Shown: positions 46,394-59,597, numbered from the stretch's first letter. The stretch: DNA of 64,000 bases from Knoxdaviesia capensis (GCA_001510575.1 LNGK01000002.1:856144-920143), one strand, 5' to 3'. The notes: generated from the sequence alone by a model not told the origin. Program-made: numbers and translations.

Positions 46394-49300
46394 CACACAC
46401 ATATATATATACACATATATACATACAGAGTGTCGTGTTTCGGGTTAACGAGAATCTCCATACACAAAGACGTGTATATTGCGATGGTGCATTCTTCTAA
46501 AGTGTGCCCAAAATACCCAGAAGACTTGAACAAGGTAACATGTGTCCTCTTGCACGCCCAGCACTCAGCAGTGGGTGGGCAATTTTACCTCAATACTCCC
46601 GGGGAGATCTGCTTCCCGCCGAAAGGATCTGCACTTCGGCTATGGGATATATTCCTGTGCAGCGCCGTGGATCTGTCTGTTGTATATTGCAGGATCATGT
46701 TTCCTCGTCCCTTTTTTCTTTCTGGTTTTCCTAGTGTGTCTGGCCCCCACCTAGTATAGTCAGTGTGTGTGTGTGTGTGGAGTGTGTGGCTGCTGATCTC
46801 TGACGTGCTTCCTGCGTGTCCGAGGGAAGTGTTCGCATAAACCCGCGAGCAAGATTGTCCGGAGCGCCTACAGACACGGACCTGGGCCAGCTAAGCCGCG
46901 AGTCTGGCCAAGGCAGACAGACACTGGCGAGGTATCTGTTGGACGCCTGGCTGCTGGCCGGATGGCCGGCCCGAAGAGCAGCTCCACGGTCCAAACCCGA
47001 ACCCTTACGTAGGAAGGGATCTCCTCGTTGTGCCAGCACGCTCGGGGATCTGTCGACGTGCTGCGGTGTCGGTCCGGCCGCCGTCCCCGCGCTCCCCCAG
47101 ACGTTGACGTTGTTACGGCGCGTGTCCGAGTGGTTCTCTGCAGCACAGACATCTGCCGAAGCCCCATGAGAGTAGTCAGCTGAACACTGCGGCATCCCAT
47201 CACAACAACTTGCGCAGGCCTCTGCTCCCATGTATGTGATTGTGTGAGAGACGCCAGCAAGCACTCCGGAACTTCGGATAGCGTTCCCCCTTCCCTGCCC
47301 TCTGGGGCTGGTCTCTCCAGATAGCCCAAGGGCCGGGGGGGTTGGTTTGGTTATCTTATCTCTCTTTCCCCGGGATGTCTGGGAGCAGCGACGTGGTCCA
47401 TTGGATGTGGATCTGACGTTCGTGGCACGCGGACCTGTGCATGAGGCTGGCGGTACCCAGCATTCCCGACGGGCATTTCAAGGAGGTGGGGAAGTGTCGG
47501 GCGGAGTGCCCAAACTGGTGATTCTCTAACAAGTTCCTCTGGTGCTGGTATCAGCAAGACTTCACCCACCCGCACACAAACACACCAAAAGGACCTTTTC
47601 TTTTCGTCCAGAACCGCCGCACCTGAGAACCATGCATGGAACGTCCACCCGGATATTGCGACGCCTCGCATCGTATATCTGACACCGAGGCCAAACGGAC
47701 CGCAATCTATCTACATGAACGTGTATAAATAGCGGTTCGTCCATATATGTATTTGCGTGTATATGCTTGTGTATATATGCATGGAAACTGGCAGGAAAAG
47801 TGTGGTTGTGGGTTTCAGGACAGCAAAACTGTGTCATGGTATTTTCTCTCCTTCTGGTTGTATGTGTGTGTGGACGGGGCAATGGCGGCCCTCTGGTTGA
47901 CGACACAGGAAAAAATCGGAGCACTTCGTTTCCTCTGACGGCGCACACGGGATGAAACTTGCGGCAAAATGTGGCCGGGTGAGGGCATAAAACTGGGGAT
48001 GGGTGTTTTGTCTCCTTTCCCCCCTTCTTGTTTTCTTGTTTGTCCATAGACACCGGGGCGGACCTGTAAAAAGAGCAAATCTGAACAAGACCAGACAAAC
48101 AATGGGCAGCTTTTGTGCCGGAGTTGTCGGGCACGCAAGCCGGTGCCGAGCGGAAGGGGCTTTTTCAGGATGTTTCTGCTGAGTATCTGTAGTCCAGCTC
48201 TCACGTTTTTCTCGCCTCTTGTGTTGTGTATGTATGGGGGGAGAAGACAAGTGGCAAGGGGCGGGCTAGAGCATGCGTGGAGTATATAGCCAGCCAGCTA
48301 ACACAGCAGGATACTGTGTGTGTGTGTTACCGAGATTAAAACCCACCTGCGCAGGTTTCTCTGCAACTTGGCTGCTGGGACGAGGCGGCTCAACTGGGGA
48401 CAAATAATTGCAGGTATGTCGGGGGAAAAAAGGGAAAAGACAAGCACTTTACATCTGGGGTCGGGGCCTAGACGAGACACGGCAGCCGGGAGGCTCGGAG
48501 GAAGTCCGAAAGGAAGGCGAGCATGGAAGTTCTGGAAGATACGCCGCCCGTGTTGGGCCTATATCGTGCCGCTGGTGGTACACGTATCCGGGCTGCAGCG
48601 GGTGTCTGTTCTGTGCTGGATGTAAGTGTACGTGCGTGCAGTGAAGCCCTCCGGCGGCAGAGAGCGGAAGATCTGGGCTGTGCGAGATACTCCCCAGAGA
48701 GGGGAATGCAACAGCAAGAGGCAAAAGAAAAAGGACCTCAATAGAACAGCACGCGAAACAGGGAGGTTTACTGTACAGGTGCAAGTCCCCAAACTCCCAA
48801 TGCAGGCATCCACGCAAGGCGGGAGAGCATAGCATGTATCAGTTGGCGAAGAAGGCCAGGTTTCCGGATAGCTTCGCCGGCTCCACGGCTCTCACGTTCC
48901 GGCGACGAGGGACAATGGCGCCAGACTCCAGCAAAAAAAAAAAAAAAAGGAAGCAGGCGAAGCGTCTTCGAAAAGAAGCGGTAAAAATGCAAGATACCTC
49001 GGTACGTACCTGCACATGTTGTTGGGTCCCTGTTATGACAGCCCTCGTGACATCGAGCTGAAGACTCGGTATCTCGAAGCGGAGATTGGACGTGCCCATT
49101 TCTCCCGGAGGATGTTCCGGTCGGGGAAAGGACAGAGCCTCTCTCTGTGGCTCTGCCTATCGAATCCACCCGCTTGGAAAAGAGAAATCAAAAATCAAAA
49201 TCGGCCGTAACCCTAAGCGTCCGTCGGGACTCCTCTCACCCGTAATTTCATTTTTCTTTTTGGCAAGTCCGCTTTCTTTGGTGGGAACAAGCCAGCATTA

Positions 49301-52257
49301 CTCCTGATCTGCTGACGGACCCTGTTTTCTTTTTCTTCCTGTTTTTTTGCCTGCTCGACCCTCTTCGCAATGGCGGCCCGTGGATCCGCGTCCCCCGACA
49401 ACGCCCAGTTTAGAGAGAGGAGCGCCAAAACACCGATGGGGCCTTGTCTCTCTCTCTCTCTTCCGTTCTTCTTGCATCTTGTCTCTTTGTTCCTTCGTCG
49501 GCTTTGCGTGCGTCTTGGATGCACGTACGAGCTGGGTACGAGGACGGGATGTGGGCGAAAACATCGCCCCGTGATCGGGTGGGATGATTGGCCTTTTTGT
49601 CTTTCTTTTTTTGTGTTTTTCCTGAGCTGTCGTTTGTGTCATGGCGGGGGAGACCCAATTGTGCCCCCCCTCCGGAGTTTCGGCTTCTTATCGTGTGTGT
49701 TGCTGCTGCTCTCATGAGGATGAGGATGTTGGGGCTGGGCCAGGTGATGATGATGGTATGGGCTGTTTGCCCAGCCAAGACGTGCACTGCTCCGTATATA
49801 CACAGAAAGGGTTATCAAGGGTTTCCACGCACGAAACTGACAGCTGAGCGATCAGGCGTGTACTGTACAGTACTCAACAACCAGTGCTACTGAGATGAAT
49901 CCAAGATCGTCCCCCTGGTAGACACCACGCTTCCGAGTGGCCGCCCCCGCTCTTTCCAAGCACAGAAGCGAAGAATCTGGCCGAATAGAACCGCCCAAAC
50001 ACGTCGGGCCCCGTGGGGGGCATCCAGTCGTCCGTCACTTATTCGGCTCGGCCTTTCTCATGCAGTGGGCGAAAATAAGAAGAGGGCTTAATCCCAGTGG
50101 TGTGGGACTATCTGCTGGTCTAATCCGGGGACCGTTCCTGGGCAGAAATAACACCCGCCGCCGAACGAGGCTCCAGAATTATGATGGTCAGAGACAAGAG
50201 ATATATGGTCAAGAGACCATCCCTAAACAGGGGGCTGGAGACGGAAGATGGACGAACGGAGTATAGACTGCTTTCTAGGGGTCTCGCCTCCGAAGCTGGT
50301 CTTCTGAACAACACCCGGCCATGTGGGAGACGAGAAGCCACCACAACACATGCAGTTGCTGGGCCCTGGGGGAGACGGTCATTTGTCAGCTGTCGGCGAA
50401 GGAGAGGGAAAGTCTGGGGCTCCCGCAATTGGCTTCATGTTGTGTGCGAGGGACGGCCGGAAAGGATTCGTGTGAAGAAGGATGTTGTTTGTTCGTTGTT
50501 CCTGTAGCTTATCGTAAGCTGCGGCGGGCGGGTCTGAGTTCTCTGTTCCCCGGGCCAGACTCAATTGGAGCAAAGACACACAAAAAAGCCAATCTGACAT
50601 CGGATACAACCAGAATGAGCCGCATTGAACAGCTGAGAATTACCCGAAGCCATTCGATTAGAAGCGAAAGCCCGTTAGGCCCGACACGCTCAATTAGAAG
50701 AACTCAGGCACAGGAAGGAACAAGAGAGACCCCAGTAAAAAGTGCACACAGAGCGCCGACCATAAGAATGCAGACACACAACCGCCAAAAAAGAAATCTG
50801 GGGGGAAAAGAGGCACATGGGGGAAAAAGAAAATAATACTATTATTAATAATAATAAAGGCCCGGCCAGCGGCTCGCGAGCCCGTGGCTCCGGTGCGCAC
50901 CGGGTGAATTGTGTGTTTTGTGGTCACTTGTCATTCCTGACTTTTTTTCGGCCGTTCGTCTTCTCCTTCTTCTGGGTGCCTCCCACTGCGTGAGCTCTGT
51001 CCAGCACGTTTCAATGTCTGCTGCAATTGCACTTAACCGTGGTCCTATCTCGTTGCTCTGCCTCATCTTCTTTTGATCAACTGTGCTGTTCTGGTGTATC
51101 TCCCCAGACGGTACGGTACGTACCTTTCGTCTTCGCTTTTCCCGGAACTGGCCTCCGAAGCGGCGGAGAAAAAAAAAACCTCCCCGAGCAAAGCATCGGT
51201 CGCGAGCTAAGCGGGTCTGCCTAACACAACCACCACAACGTATATTGCCATATTACTCTAGCACGTAAAGAGAGAGAGTCTAGTCTGGGTAGCGGCGGCG
51301 TTTGGGGGCTCAGGAACCACCTGTAGTAGCATGTGTATCGGGTTTTAACGAGCTTATATGGAACACCCTTGGCCGCTGGTAGTATTGCCCGCGACATCTT
51401 TCCGGCTACGGGGAATTTGAAACCACTGCCACACATGAAAATAGATTGCATATTGCATGCACGAGAAGAAATACATTCCTGCCACAGCAACCAATTAGCC
51501 TCCATGGGGCCGGTTCGTTGTGGTCTGGAGGGAGGGCACTCGATCTGGCTTGTTGGGGCTCTTGCCCTGGTGGGGAGCTTCACCGCAGGCAGGAAAGATG
51601 AGGGGATCACGTAGCCACTACTAGTAGGAGAAAGTCCGAGTGGAGGAAGAAGACCACATAAAAAGAAAGCTTGGGCGTCTTCTCCACGTTTTTATGGTTC
51701 CTTGCCTTCGCTTTCCCCTGTGGGGGATCTCCCCATACCACTCACGGCCAACAGAGAAAGAAAAAGAACACCGTCATATGCAATCACAACACCATCCCAG
51801 AATAAAAAAAAATTAAAAAAAAAAAAAAGAAGAAGAAGAAGAAAAGGAAGGAAGGCCAGCCACACACACTCCCACACCCGCCCACAATAAAAGCAAATCA
51901 CGGGGTCTGTCCCCTCTCTCTTTCTCGCTCTGTTGGGTGTTGCGTGTCTGGACTTTGCTGCCGCCATGCCGTTTAACTGCCCCACGACATTGGCAGGCGC
52001 TTCAGACGCCCCGGTTTCCCGGCGCTCCTTCCCCTGCTCTGCTTGCCTTGCCCTCTCGTGTTAGCTGGTTGGCCGCCGCCGGCCGTGGTCTGTTGGACTT
52101 CGTTCCTTCCTTCTGTTCCCCTTCCTTCTTCCAGTCTGTGTCCGGGTGGTCGCTTCATACCGCGAGGCTTGGATTTATGTATTAATCCCGTATATGCACG
52201 TACACGGAATATCCAGGCTTTTTTGCACTTATCCAGTTATTCCATCCCATGGTCATG
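45908..52257. other. Gene-free region upstream of the beta-glucosidase gene
   Basis: About 6.3 kb without a supportable gene. It contains an (AC)n run at 46361-46390 followed by TA-rich sequence, an isolated TAACCCTAAG at 49208-49217, a poly-A run near 48932, A/GAA-rich tracts near 51810-51850 and many short low-complexity frames. None of the frames matches a domain I recognise. Confidence 0.5.
46361..46390. repeat. (AC)15 microsatellite
   Basis: An AC dinucleotide run followed by a TA-rich stretch at 46401-46420. Confidence 0.95.
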
Positions 52258-53139
52258 CTTCGTCCCCTCATCCTGCCTTCTCCAGTAAATAGCACCGCTT
52301 CTTATACAAACCCACTCTCTACTCTATAACCCTCATTCCCCTGGCTTCGAGTTGTATAAAACCTCGCTCTCTTTCCCCCCTCCTCCGAAATTCTGAGCCT
52401 CCTCGTTCGTTCTCCGTTTCGTTTCCTATTCTCTTTCGGTTCTATATTCCTCTTCCTCCGAGAAATAACTACTTCTTGTCTTTCATCTTCGTCGCTTTTT
52501 CCCGCCCAATACTACTCTCATTATTTTCTCTTGGTCTCCCCCACCCACACACCTCTTCTTTCTCACGATATATATTTCCTGCCCTTCCTCCCTCAGCTCC
52601 TCTCTGAACCCTTTCTCTTCTCTCTCTCTTTCTTCTTCTTCACTCTTCCTGTAAGCACTGTCTTTCCCCCCCGTGTTCATCCCCTGTCTATCATCTGTCT
52701 TTTCCTGTTGTGTCTTCTGCTGTGATCTCCGCCATATACCCCCTTCCCACGTTGTATATATACACCATATATACCCCGGACCCCATCATATCACCGCCGT
52801 CATCTGTTGTTACCCTGGCACCACCACCTTCCTCTGACCTGTTCATCTGAGCAGTGCTGTCACCTTTTTTTTTCTATATATATCCACCATTCCCCTGCTT
52901 TCTTCTTTCTTTCTGTGATATCCCTTCCCCTTCTCTTTACTAGATCTAATCTCCATCTAGTCTCTTCATCTCATCATACCCCATTCTGTCCTTTGCTTTT
53001 TTGTTGTCAGCTTCATACCCTTTTGACATTTGACCTGTTGTTGTGTTTCTCAATTGATACCACCATCTGCTCTTTTCTATACTCCCTCACTACACCTTAA
53101 TACTATATCACCCCCCGTTGCCGTTGTGTGCCTCGCATC
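52258..53139 (+). promoter_or_regulatory. TATA box and long AUG-free pyrimidine-rich leader of the GH1 gene
   Basis: TATAAAA at 52355-52361 is a good core promoter. From 52258 to the start codon at 53140 (882 nt) there is not a single ATG, and the sense strand is strongly C/T-rich. A GTAAGC at 52651 could be a donor of a leader intron. The pattern suggests a long, scanning-permissive 5' UTR of a highly expressed gene. Confidence 0.65.
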
Positions 53140-55538
53140 ATGTCCCAGTTCCCAGGAGAACAGAGCATCGCCAAGTTGTACCGCTCTCTAACATCGCCGC
53201 TCCGCAAGCAGAAAGGCTCCGGCTCTCAAGAACCTTCGCCGACCGGATCTTCCAAGGCCAGCACCTCGAGTCAATCTGCCCCTGTTGCTGCTGCTGCTCC
53301 GGCTGTTGTTTCCAGCATGTCGCTTCCCGCTGATTTCCTCTGGGGCTTTGCCACCGCTGCGTAAGTGTTGTTCTTTTTCTTTTTCCTTCTCTTTTGTCTG
53401 TCTTCTGTTGTTCATTGCTCTCCATCTCAACCCCTCCGATGCTTCTTCGCTCCTTGTGTTCCTCTTATCTTGTTCTGTGGCTTTCACTTCTCCTGTGCCT
53501 GCTTCCTCTTGATGCTTCGTTCCTTCCCTGTCGTCGACCATGTGCTCCTTCCTTCATTTCTTGGGCTTTTCTTGGCTCGGCTTCCTTCCTTCCTTTTTCC
53601 CTCCTTCCAATTTTTTGGGGCCGTTCGCCGCTTCCTTCCCTACTCCCCGTTAGTGGCACCATTGCCTATGCAACAAACCGCAATAGCCGTTGTTAAAATG
53701 CTCGTTAAATGAATAAACCCGGCCCGCGGAACCCTTCATCCCGGCCTTATTCTGGACCCTTTTTTTTTTGGCTTTTTCTGTTTGCTCTTCCATTTCTTTT
53801 TGCCTTCTACCCCCACAATCTGGATTGGATTGGCGTTTTTTCTTTTCCTCTTTTTGCCCCTTCATTTACTATCACACCCCTCCCCCAAATTCCACCCGCG
53901 TCAACTGATTGGCCCCTTTTCCCCATCTCACTCCTATCTTGGCCGATCAGGCTTCCATTTTTGCAATCTGCAATTTTGCCGAAGATGATGGGAATGGCCA
54001 GGCGAACACATGACGAGCGGTATCTCCGTGGTGGGGATCACGGAGAGGAGACAGATCACAAGCCGTGATTTCTTGGTATTCTGGAGACAGACACCAAGAT
54101 ATCCAACAAGCTAGATACTTAGCTGAACTAACTCTCCCCACCTTTTTATAGCTACCAGATTGAGGGTTCCGCCGCCGTTGACGGCCGTGGCCCGTCCATC
54201 TGGGATACCTTCTGCGATATCCCCGGCAAGATCGCCGATGGCAGCTCCGGTGTGACCGCTTGCGACTCGTACAAGCGCACCGGCGAGGACATTGCCCTCC
54301 TCAAGTCCCTCGGCGCCAAGGCCTACCGCTTCTCCATCTCGTGGAGCAGAGTCATCCCCGTCGGTGGCCGTGGTGACCCCATCAACCGTGCTGGTGTCCA
54401 GCACTACGTCAAGTTCGTTGACGATCTCCTGGAGGCCGGCATCATCCCCTTCGTCACCCTCTTCCACTGGGATCTTCCCGATGGACTTGACAAGCGCTAC
54501 GGCGGTCTCCTGAACCGCACCGAGTTCCCGCTCGACTTCGAGAACTACGCCAAGCTCATGTTCACCGCCCTGCCCAAGGTGAAGCACTGGATCACCTTCA
54601 ACGAGCCCTGGTGCTCGTCGATCCTCGGCTACAACGTCGGAGCCTTCGCCCCCGGCCACACCTCCGACCGCACCAAGTCGGCCGTTGGTGACAGCGCCCG
54701 CGAGCCCTGGATTGTCGGCCACAACCTGCTGGTTGCCCACGGCCGTGCCGTCAAGGCCTACCGCGAGATCTTCAAGCCCACCGATGGTGGCGAGATCGGC
54801 ATCACCCTGAACGGAGATGCCACCTACCCGTGGGACCCCGAAGACCCGGAGGATGTTGCCGCCTGCGACCGCAAGATCGAGTTCGCCATCTCGTGGTTTG
54901 CCGACCCGGTGTACTTTGGCAAGTACCCCGACTCCATGCGTGCCCAGCTCGGCGACCGCCTGCCCGAGTTCACTCCCGAGGAGGAGGCGCTCGTCAAGGG
55001 CTCCAACGACTTCTACGGCATGAACCACTACACCGCCAACTACATCAAGCACAAGACCGGCGTGCCCCCGGAGGACGACTTCCTCGGCAACCTGGAGACG
55101 CTGTTCGACAGCAAGGCCGGCGAGTGCATCGGCCCCGAGACCCAGTCGGTGTGGCTGCGGCCCAACCCGCAGGGCTTCCGCAACCTGCTGAACTGGCTGT
55201 CGAAGCGCTACAACTACCCCAAGATCTACGTGACCGAGAACGGCACGTCGCTGAAGGGCGAGAACGACCTGCCGCTGGAGGAGATTGTCAACGACGACTT
55301 CCGCGTCGCCTACTTCGACGGCTACGTGCACGCGCTGGCCGACGCCGTCGAGAAGGACGGCTGCAACGTGCGCGGATACCTGGCGTGGTCGCTGCTCGAC
55401 AACTTCGAGTGGGCCGACGGCTACTGCACGCGCTTCGGTGTCACCTATGTTGACTACGAGCACGGCCAGAAGCGTCACCCCAAGAAGAGCGCGCAGACCC
55501 TCAAGCCCCTCTTTGACAGCCTGATCAAGACTGCGTAA
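53140..55538 (+). CDS. Beta-glucosidase, glycoside hydrolase family 1 (intracellular)
   Basis: Hydrolyses terminal beta-glucosides such as cellobiose by the retaining mechanism. Two exons, 53140-53360 and 54152-55538, giving 535 aa. The acid/base Glu is in TFNEPW (E225) and the nucleophile in VTENG (E436). Other GH1 signatures are LPADFLWGFATAAYQIEG, FSISWSRVIP, LFHWDLP, FYGMNHYTANY and AWSLLDNFEWADGY. There is no signal peptide, so it is probably cytosolic. The first 59 residues (Ser/Pro/Ala-rich, starting MSQFPGEQ) are an extension; M60 (ATG at 53317) opens the classic fungal GH1 N-terminus MSLPADFLWG and could be a second start. The single intron is 791 nt, far longer than others here, T/C-rich, and contains an AATAAA near 53709. 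Codon use is GC-rich and regular, as in a strongly expressed gene. Confidence 0.96.
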
Positions 55539-57371
55539 ACGAAATGAACCAAAAACCACAAACCCCCACCATGAAATAGAGTCGTTTTTTCTTTCTTTTT
55601 TTCTAACGTCTTGTGTCTTGCTTTTCTTCTCTGCTCAATTATACTGAGTTCTTTCCCTTTTTCAAATCATGTACTTGATGTATCTGCTTTTTCTCTTTTT
55701 TTCTGGTCTTCTTCTTCCTCTTGATGTTCTTTCTCGCCCATTTCTGGGCTTCTTCATATCCCCCCAGACACACACACACTCCGCCTAGAACTTGTTTTGA
55801 TGGTGTTTTACAGGAGGGTTACTGGTCTCTGGGGAACACTCCGTTTCCCACTGGGTCCCACTGGGAAAAGGTTTTTGGATGGCTTTTTTTTCATGAATAA
55901 AAAAAAACGACCTGTTGAGAAAACACTTGCAGAAAAAAATTAGTTTATCTTGTTAGTCCGTCCATACGATAGAAGAAGGAAAGGGACTTGAGAGGAAGGT
56001 TATATCATTTTTTCACTTTTTCTTTGTGTGCAATGAGGGTGTGTATGTGATGTGTCGGGGAGGAGGTCTTGGGAAGTACCCGATGGGAAGCGAGGCTGGA
56101 CCCGAGGAGGTGCGTAGTTTTCAAAGATGGAGAGTGAGTGAGTGCGTAACTCTCGTATATGTGGCCACGGGATCGGAGATGCGAGGTACCAGCACGCAAT
56201 TTAATCCTGCTGTGTCTTCGTCTGAAGTTTATATTTGCTTATATAGGATAATTTCACCTGCCAAGACAATGATATACACTCGCTTGTCCAGGTCTATTCT
56301 GCTGAGTCGGGGAGGGGAGAGGGGAGGGGAGTGCCTCGGGTGTTGGTCGGGTTTGTGTTTTTCCAGGCCGGGTGGAGCGGGTATTCTTCGCTTGTAGGTC
56401 CTGTTTGGGAGGATACAGTCAGTAGATGCGTTCTAGGAGATTGAGAGATATGTGTGTGTTAGGGGGAGTTGGTGTGTGTTGGAAAGTCGATCTTGGGGAG
56501 TTTGGGGGGCTGAGATGGAAGGGCCTCTGTGTGGGAGGGAGGTGCTGGGTGGTTCGATAGGTGCCCAGGCCAGGGCAGTGTCAGTCCTGGCAGAAACCTC
56601 CAACACCCAAAACGAAAGCCCAGGGCACCAAACCGGCCAGACATCCGGGTGCAGCCCACGCGCACTCCCAAGAACACCACCCCCCAGGAAATGGCCTCGT
56701 GACTGCCTCCCTCCTCTCCCCCTCTCTCTCTCTCTCTACTCCATAAAGCGCGCGATTCAGTGCCAACCCACAGGCCCAGACCACGCCCAGACTCCCCAGG
56801 GAAAGAAAGGCACAACAACACACATCACACATTCCACGCACGCCTTGCTTTCGGAGTCGCGGCGCACTTGGGCCGGCTAGGGGGGGGGNNNNNNNNNNNN
56901 NGGGGGGGGGGGCGTGGGCTTGCCGGATCCGCGGGCCCGGGAGACCGTGGGGAGGGGGTGGCATCCTGCGATGGTCTGGGGTAGTCGTGTGGGGGAGGGA
57001 GGTGTGTGGATGTGTTGCCTGGAGAACGAGTTCGTTTTTGGGGGTGGGAAGATGCACTGCATGTATGTCGAGTGGAGGGTGGTGGTCAGGCCAGTCCTTT
57101 TCGTTTGGGGTTTTGTGCGAGAGGAGGAAGCTAGCAGGGCAGGCTGAGAGGGATATGGAGGCACAGATGCGGCGGGTAGTGCTGAGAAGAGATGCAGAAC
57201 GTGAGAACAAACATGTGGACACGGATGACGCTGGGCAAAATGGGTTACAGAAACTGGTATACAAATTAAGGTACAGTGAGAGCCAAGTCTCCCGGGGATA
57301 TGGTCTACACCCATCATGAGGGCAGCCCTGACTCGTGGACCCAGCCCTATCCAGGACCTCCAGCTCGCGGC
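55539..57371. other. Intergenic region with an assembly gap, between GH1 and THYN1-like genes
   Basis: 3' flanks of two convergent genes. A gap of 13 N (56889-56901) interrupts a poly-G run. No gene was recognised. Confidence 0.6.
56889..56901. other. Assembly gap (13 N) in poly-G
   Basis: N run flanked by G homopolymers on both sides, like the gaps at 39668 and 40788. Confidence 0.98.
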
Positions 57372-58399
57372 TCACACCTCATGCTCCAGCCCCGCTTCCC
57401 GCGCCTTCTCGTCCGCCAGCTCACACAACACGCCCCACTCATCCGCCGACACGCGGCTCACGCTCAGCCGGGCCTGCTTGAGCATCTGCATGTCCTGCAG
57501 CGGGCCGGCCGCCCCGAGCGCGCGCAGCTCCTTCAGCCCGATCGGCACCGCGAATTTCTTGCGGAACTCGACGTGCACGACGCTCCAGCGCGGGGCCGCC
57601 GCCGTGGAGGACGGGTCGTAGTAGGGGGATGTGCGGCGGCGGGCGCTTTCTGCGTGGGGGAGAGTTAGTTCTGCAGATCACGCACGTCTTAGAGAGAGAG
57701 ACCGGTGGGAGAGGTCGCCAAAGAAGAAGGGGGGGGGAAGGATGGGGTGCGCCACGTACTGTCCTCGGAAAACTCCTTGACCACCTCCATGACGCCGACA
57801 ATGCCGGGCTCCTTGCAGTTGGAGTGGTAGAAGAACGCCTTGTCCCCGCGGTTCATCGCCCGCAAGTTGTTCCGCGCCGCGTACGCGCGGATGCCGTCCC
57901 ACGGCTCGGGCCGCGGGCGCGCGCGCAGGTCGTCGATCGAGAAGCGCACATCCACGCCGTTCTCCAGCCGTGTTTCCGGCTCGGCCTTCAGCAGCCAGTA
58001 CCATTCGCCGGCGTGGCGCGGCGCATCGGGGTTCGTGTCCGGCAGGGTTGCGGGGTCGGGGTCCGGGGACACCGAGCGAGCGGGCGGGGGGGTGGGGTCT
58101 GCGGCGGTGCTTGAGGGTGAGGGTTTGGACTTGGACTTGGGCTTGGTGGTGGGTGTGGGTGTGGGTGTGGGTGTGGGTGCCTTCTTGGTGGATGTCGCGG
58201 CTTTCGGGGCGGCTTTGGGCTTGGACTTCGGCTCTGTGGGCTTAGTTTGAGCCGGAGCAGGCGGCGGCGGTGAGGCTGGCGTGGCGGTCGACGATGCCGG
58301 CGTCCCCCGGGCAGCTTGACGGGCAGACACCCGGCGTTTCGTGGCGGGTTCGGGGGCGTCTTCGGCGCGTGCCCGTTTGGCGGATGTTGTGCGGGCCAT
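57372..58399 (-). CDS. EVE-domain protein, thymocyte nuclear protein 1 (THYN1)-like
   Basis: Two exons, 58399-57760 and 57649-57372, with a 110-nt intron (GTACGT, CGCAG), giving 305 aa. Residues 1 to about 130 are basic, Pro/Ala/Ser-rich and probably disordered with nuclear-localisation-like clusters (AKRARAED, TKRRVS); a Pro-Thr repeat comes from a GTGGGT microsatellite in the DNA. The EVE fold follows: EWYWLLKAEPETRLENG, FSIDDLRAR, WDGIRAYAARNNLRAMNRGD, AFFYHSNCKEPGIVGVMEVV, then in exon 2 SPYYDPSS, PRWSVVHVEFRKKF and IGLKELRAL. EVE and related PUA-like folds are known or proposed readers of modified bases. It is divergent from the acyl-CoA synthetase and has an AGGGTT box 80 nt and a double telomere-like box about 315 nt upstream. 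Confidence 0.92.
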
Positions 58400-58711
58400 G
58401 ATTTGGAGGTGCGGTTAGAGGGAAAAGATCAAGTTAATTAGTACCAAATGGAAAGTGCGGTGATGCTAAAGCTAGGGTTGCCGCATTGGCTTCAAAGCTG
58501 TAATGCGGAGGCTTCAGTGTGCTGATATCTTGTCGTTGTCGTTGTCGTTGTCGTTTGTCGGTTCTGAGATTTTGCGTCGCGATGGTGGTTAACGCGCCAG
58601 GTGTGGCTGGTGTGGGTGTGCGCCACAGTCGGTGCTGGGCTGGAGTTTGCAGTGGGTGAATAAACCTAAGTCAAGAAGCTTCCCTGGAAGCTTTCCTAGT
58701 CGCTCTCTCAT

Positions 58712-58725
58712 ACCCTAACCCTTAG
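58712..58725 (-). promoter_or_regulatory. Telomere-like box upstream of the THYN1-like gene
   Basis: ACCCTAACCCTTAG (CTAAGGGTTAGGGT on the gene strand), about 315 nt before the start codon. Confidence 0.45.
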
Positions 58726-59597
58726 CCTGGCCCGGGCCACAACAGTATCAAACACGTCAAAGCACCGGCCACCATTTCGCTATCACACATTTCCCCTTCC
58801 ACATCTGCTGGAATCCAGAACTCAGGCCATCACAGTTACACTCTTGCGACGAACGACAAAAGTCGAAAGCTCGGCTTCTTCCCGGGCCAGAAGCGGACAA
58901 ACCCCACGTTTCCTGCGGCTCTGTTTAGCAGGTTGCGGCCCAAATGTGCTATTTCGGAACACTACAGTACACAGCAGCTTCCAGCGGGTTGACGGTCTCC
59001 CCCCACCAGCAGCCTAATGCGTGCTGTTTTACTGGCTGCACCCCGGCTCGGACGAACGGAGTGCCTCGAAGAAGCCCAGTTTCGTATCTGCCCCGGACTT
59101 TTCGGAGAACCCTATTTTGGAGACATCTGCCACATTTTGGTCCTGGGCCCTTGTTAGCAGATGATGCTGTTTACCCCGGATTCCCCAGGCTTGGGGTTGT
59201 TTTTGTTGGGGTAAGCCTGGGGTTTTTTTGGGCCTGACGCCCGCCCAGCCAGAGGTTTTGTGTACCCAGGAAAAGTGGGAAAAAGAGTGCAGATGGCAAA
59301 ACTTTGGGTTCGCTGGCGCTTTTCTTGTTCCATTTGCCCTCGGCTTCGGACCAGCGCGTCTGTGGCATCGGTGAGGCTTTGTTGAACCGCGGGATGTTTA
59401 GGTTTGGGGGCTTTTGTGTGTGGTGACTGATTCCTGGAATCGAATTATGCGGAAGGTGAGCATCGTCCTCGTAGTATATTCTCCCCTCTCGGTTGTCCCA
59501 CCTTGGTGATAGAGGCAGACAGCAACAATCAATCACCAGCGCAGAAGACCAGCCATTTCTGGAAGAAGCAGGCCCTGGGAACCGGAATGCGGGGGAA

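Noticed and set aside
54111..55559. 482-codon minus-strand frame over the GH1 gene
   Set aside because: Antisense shadow; the plus strand carries all GH1 catalytic motifs.
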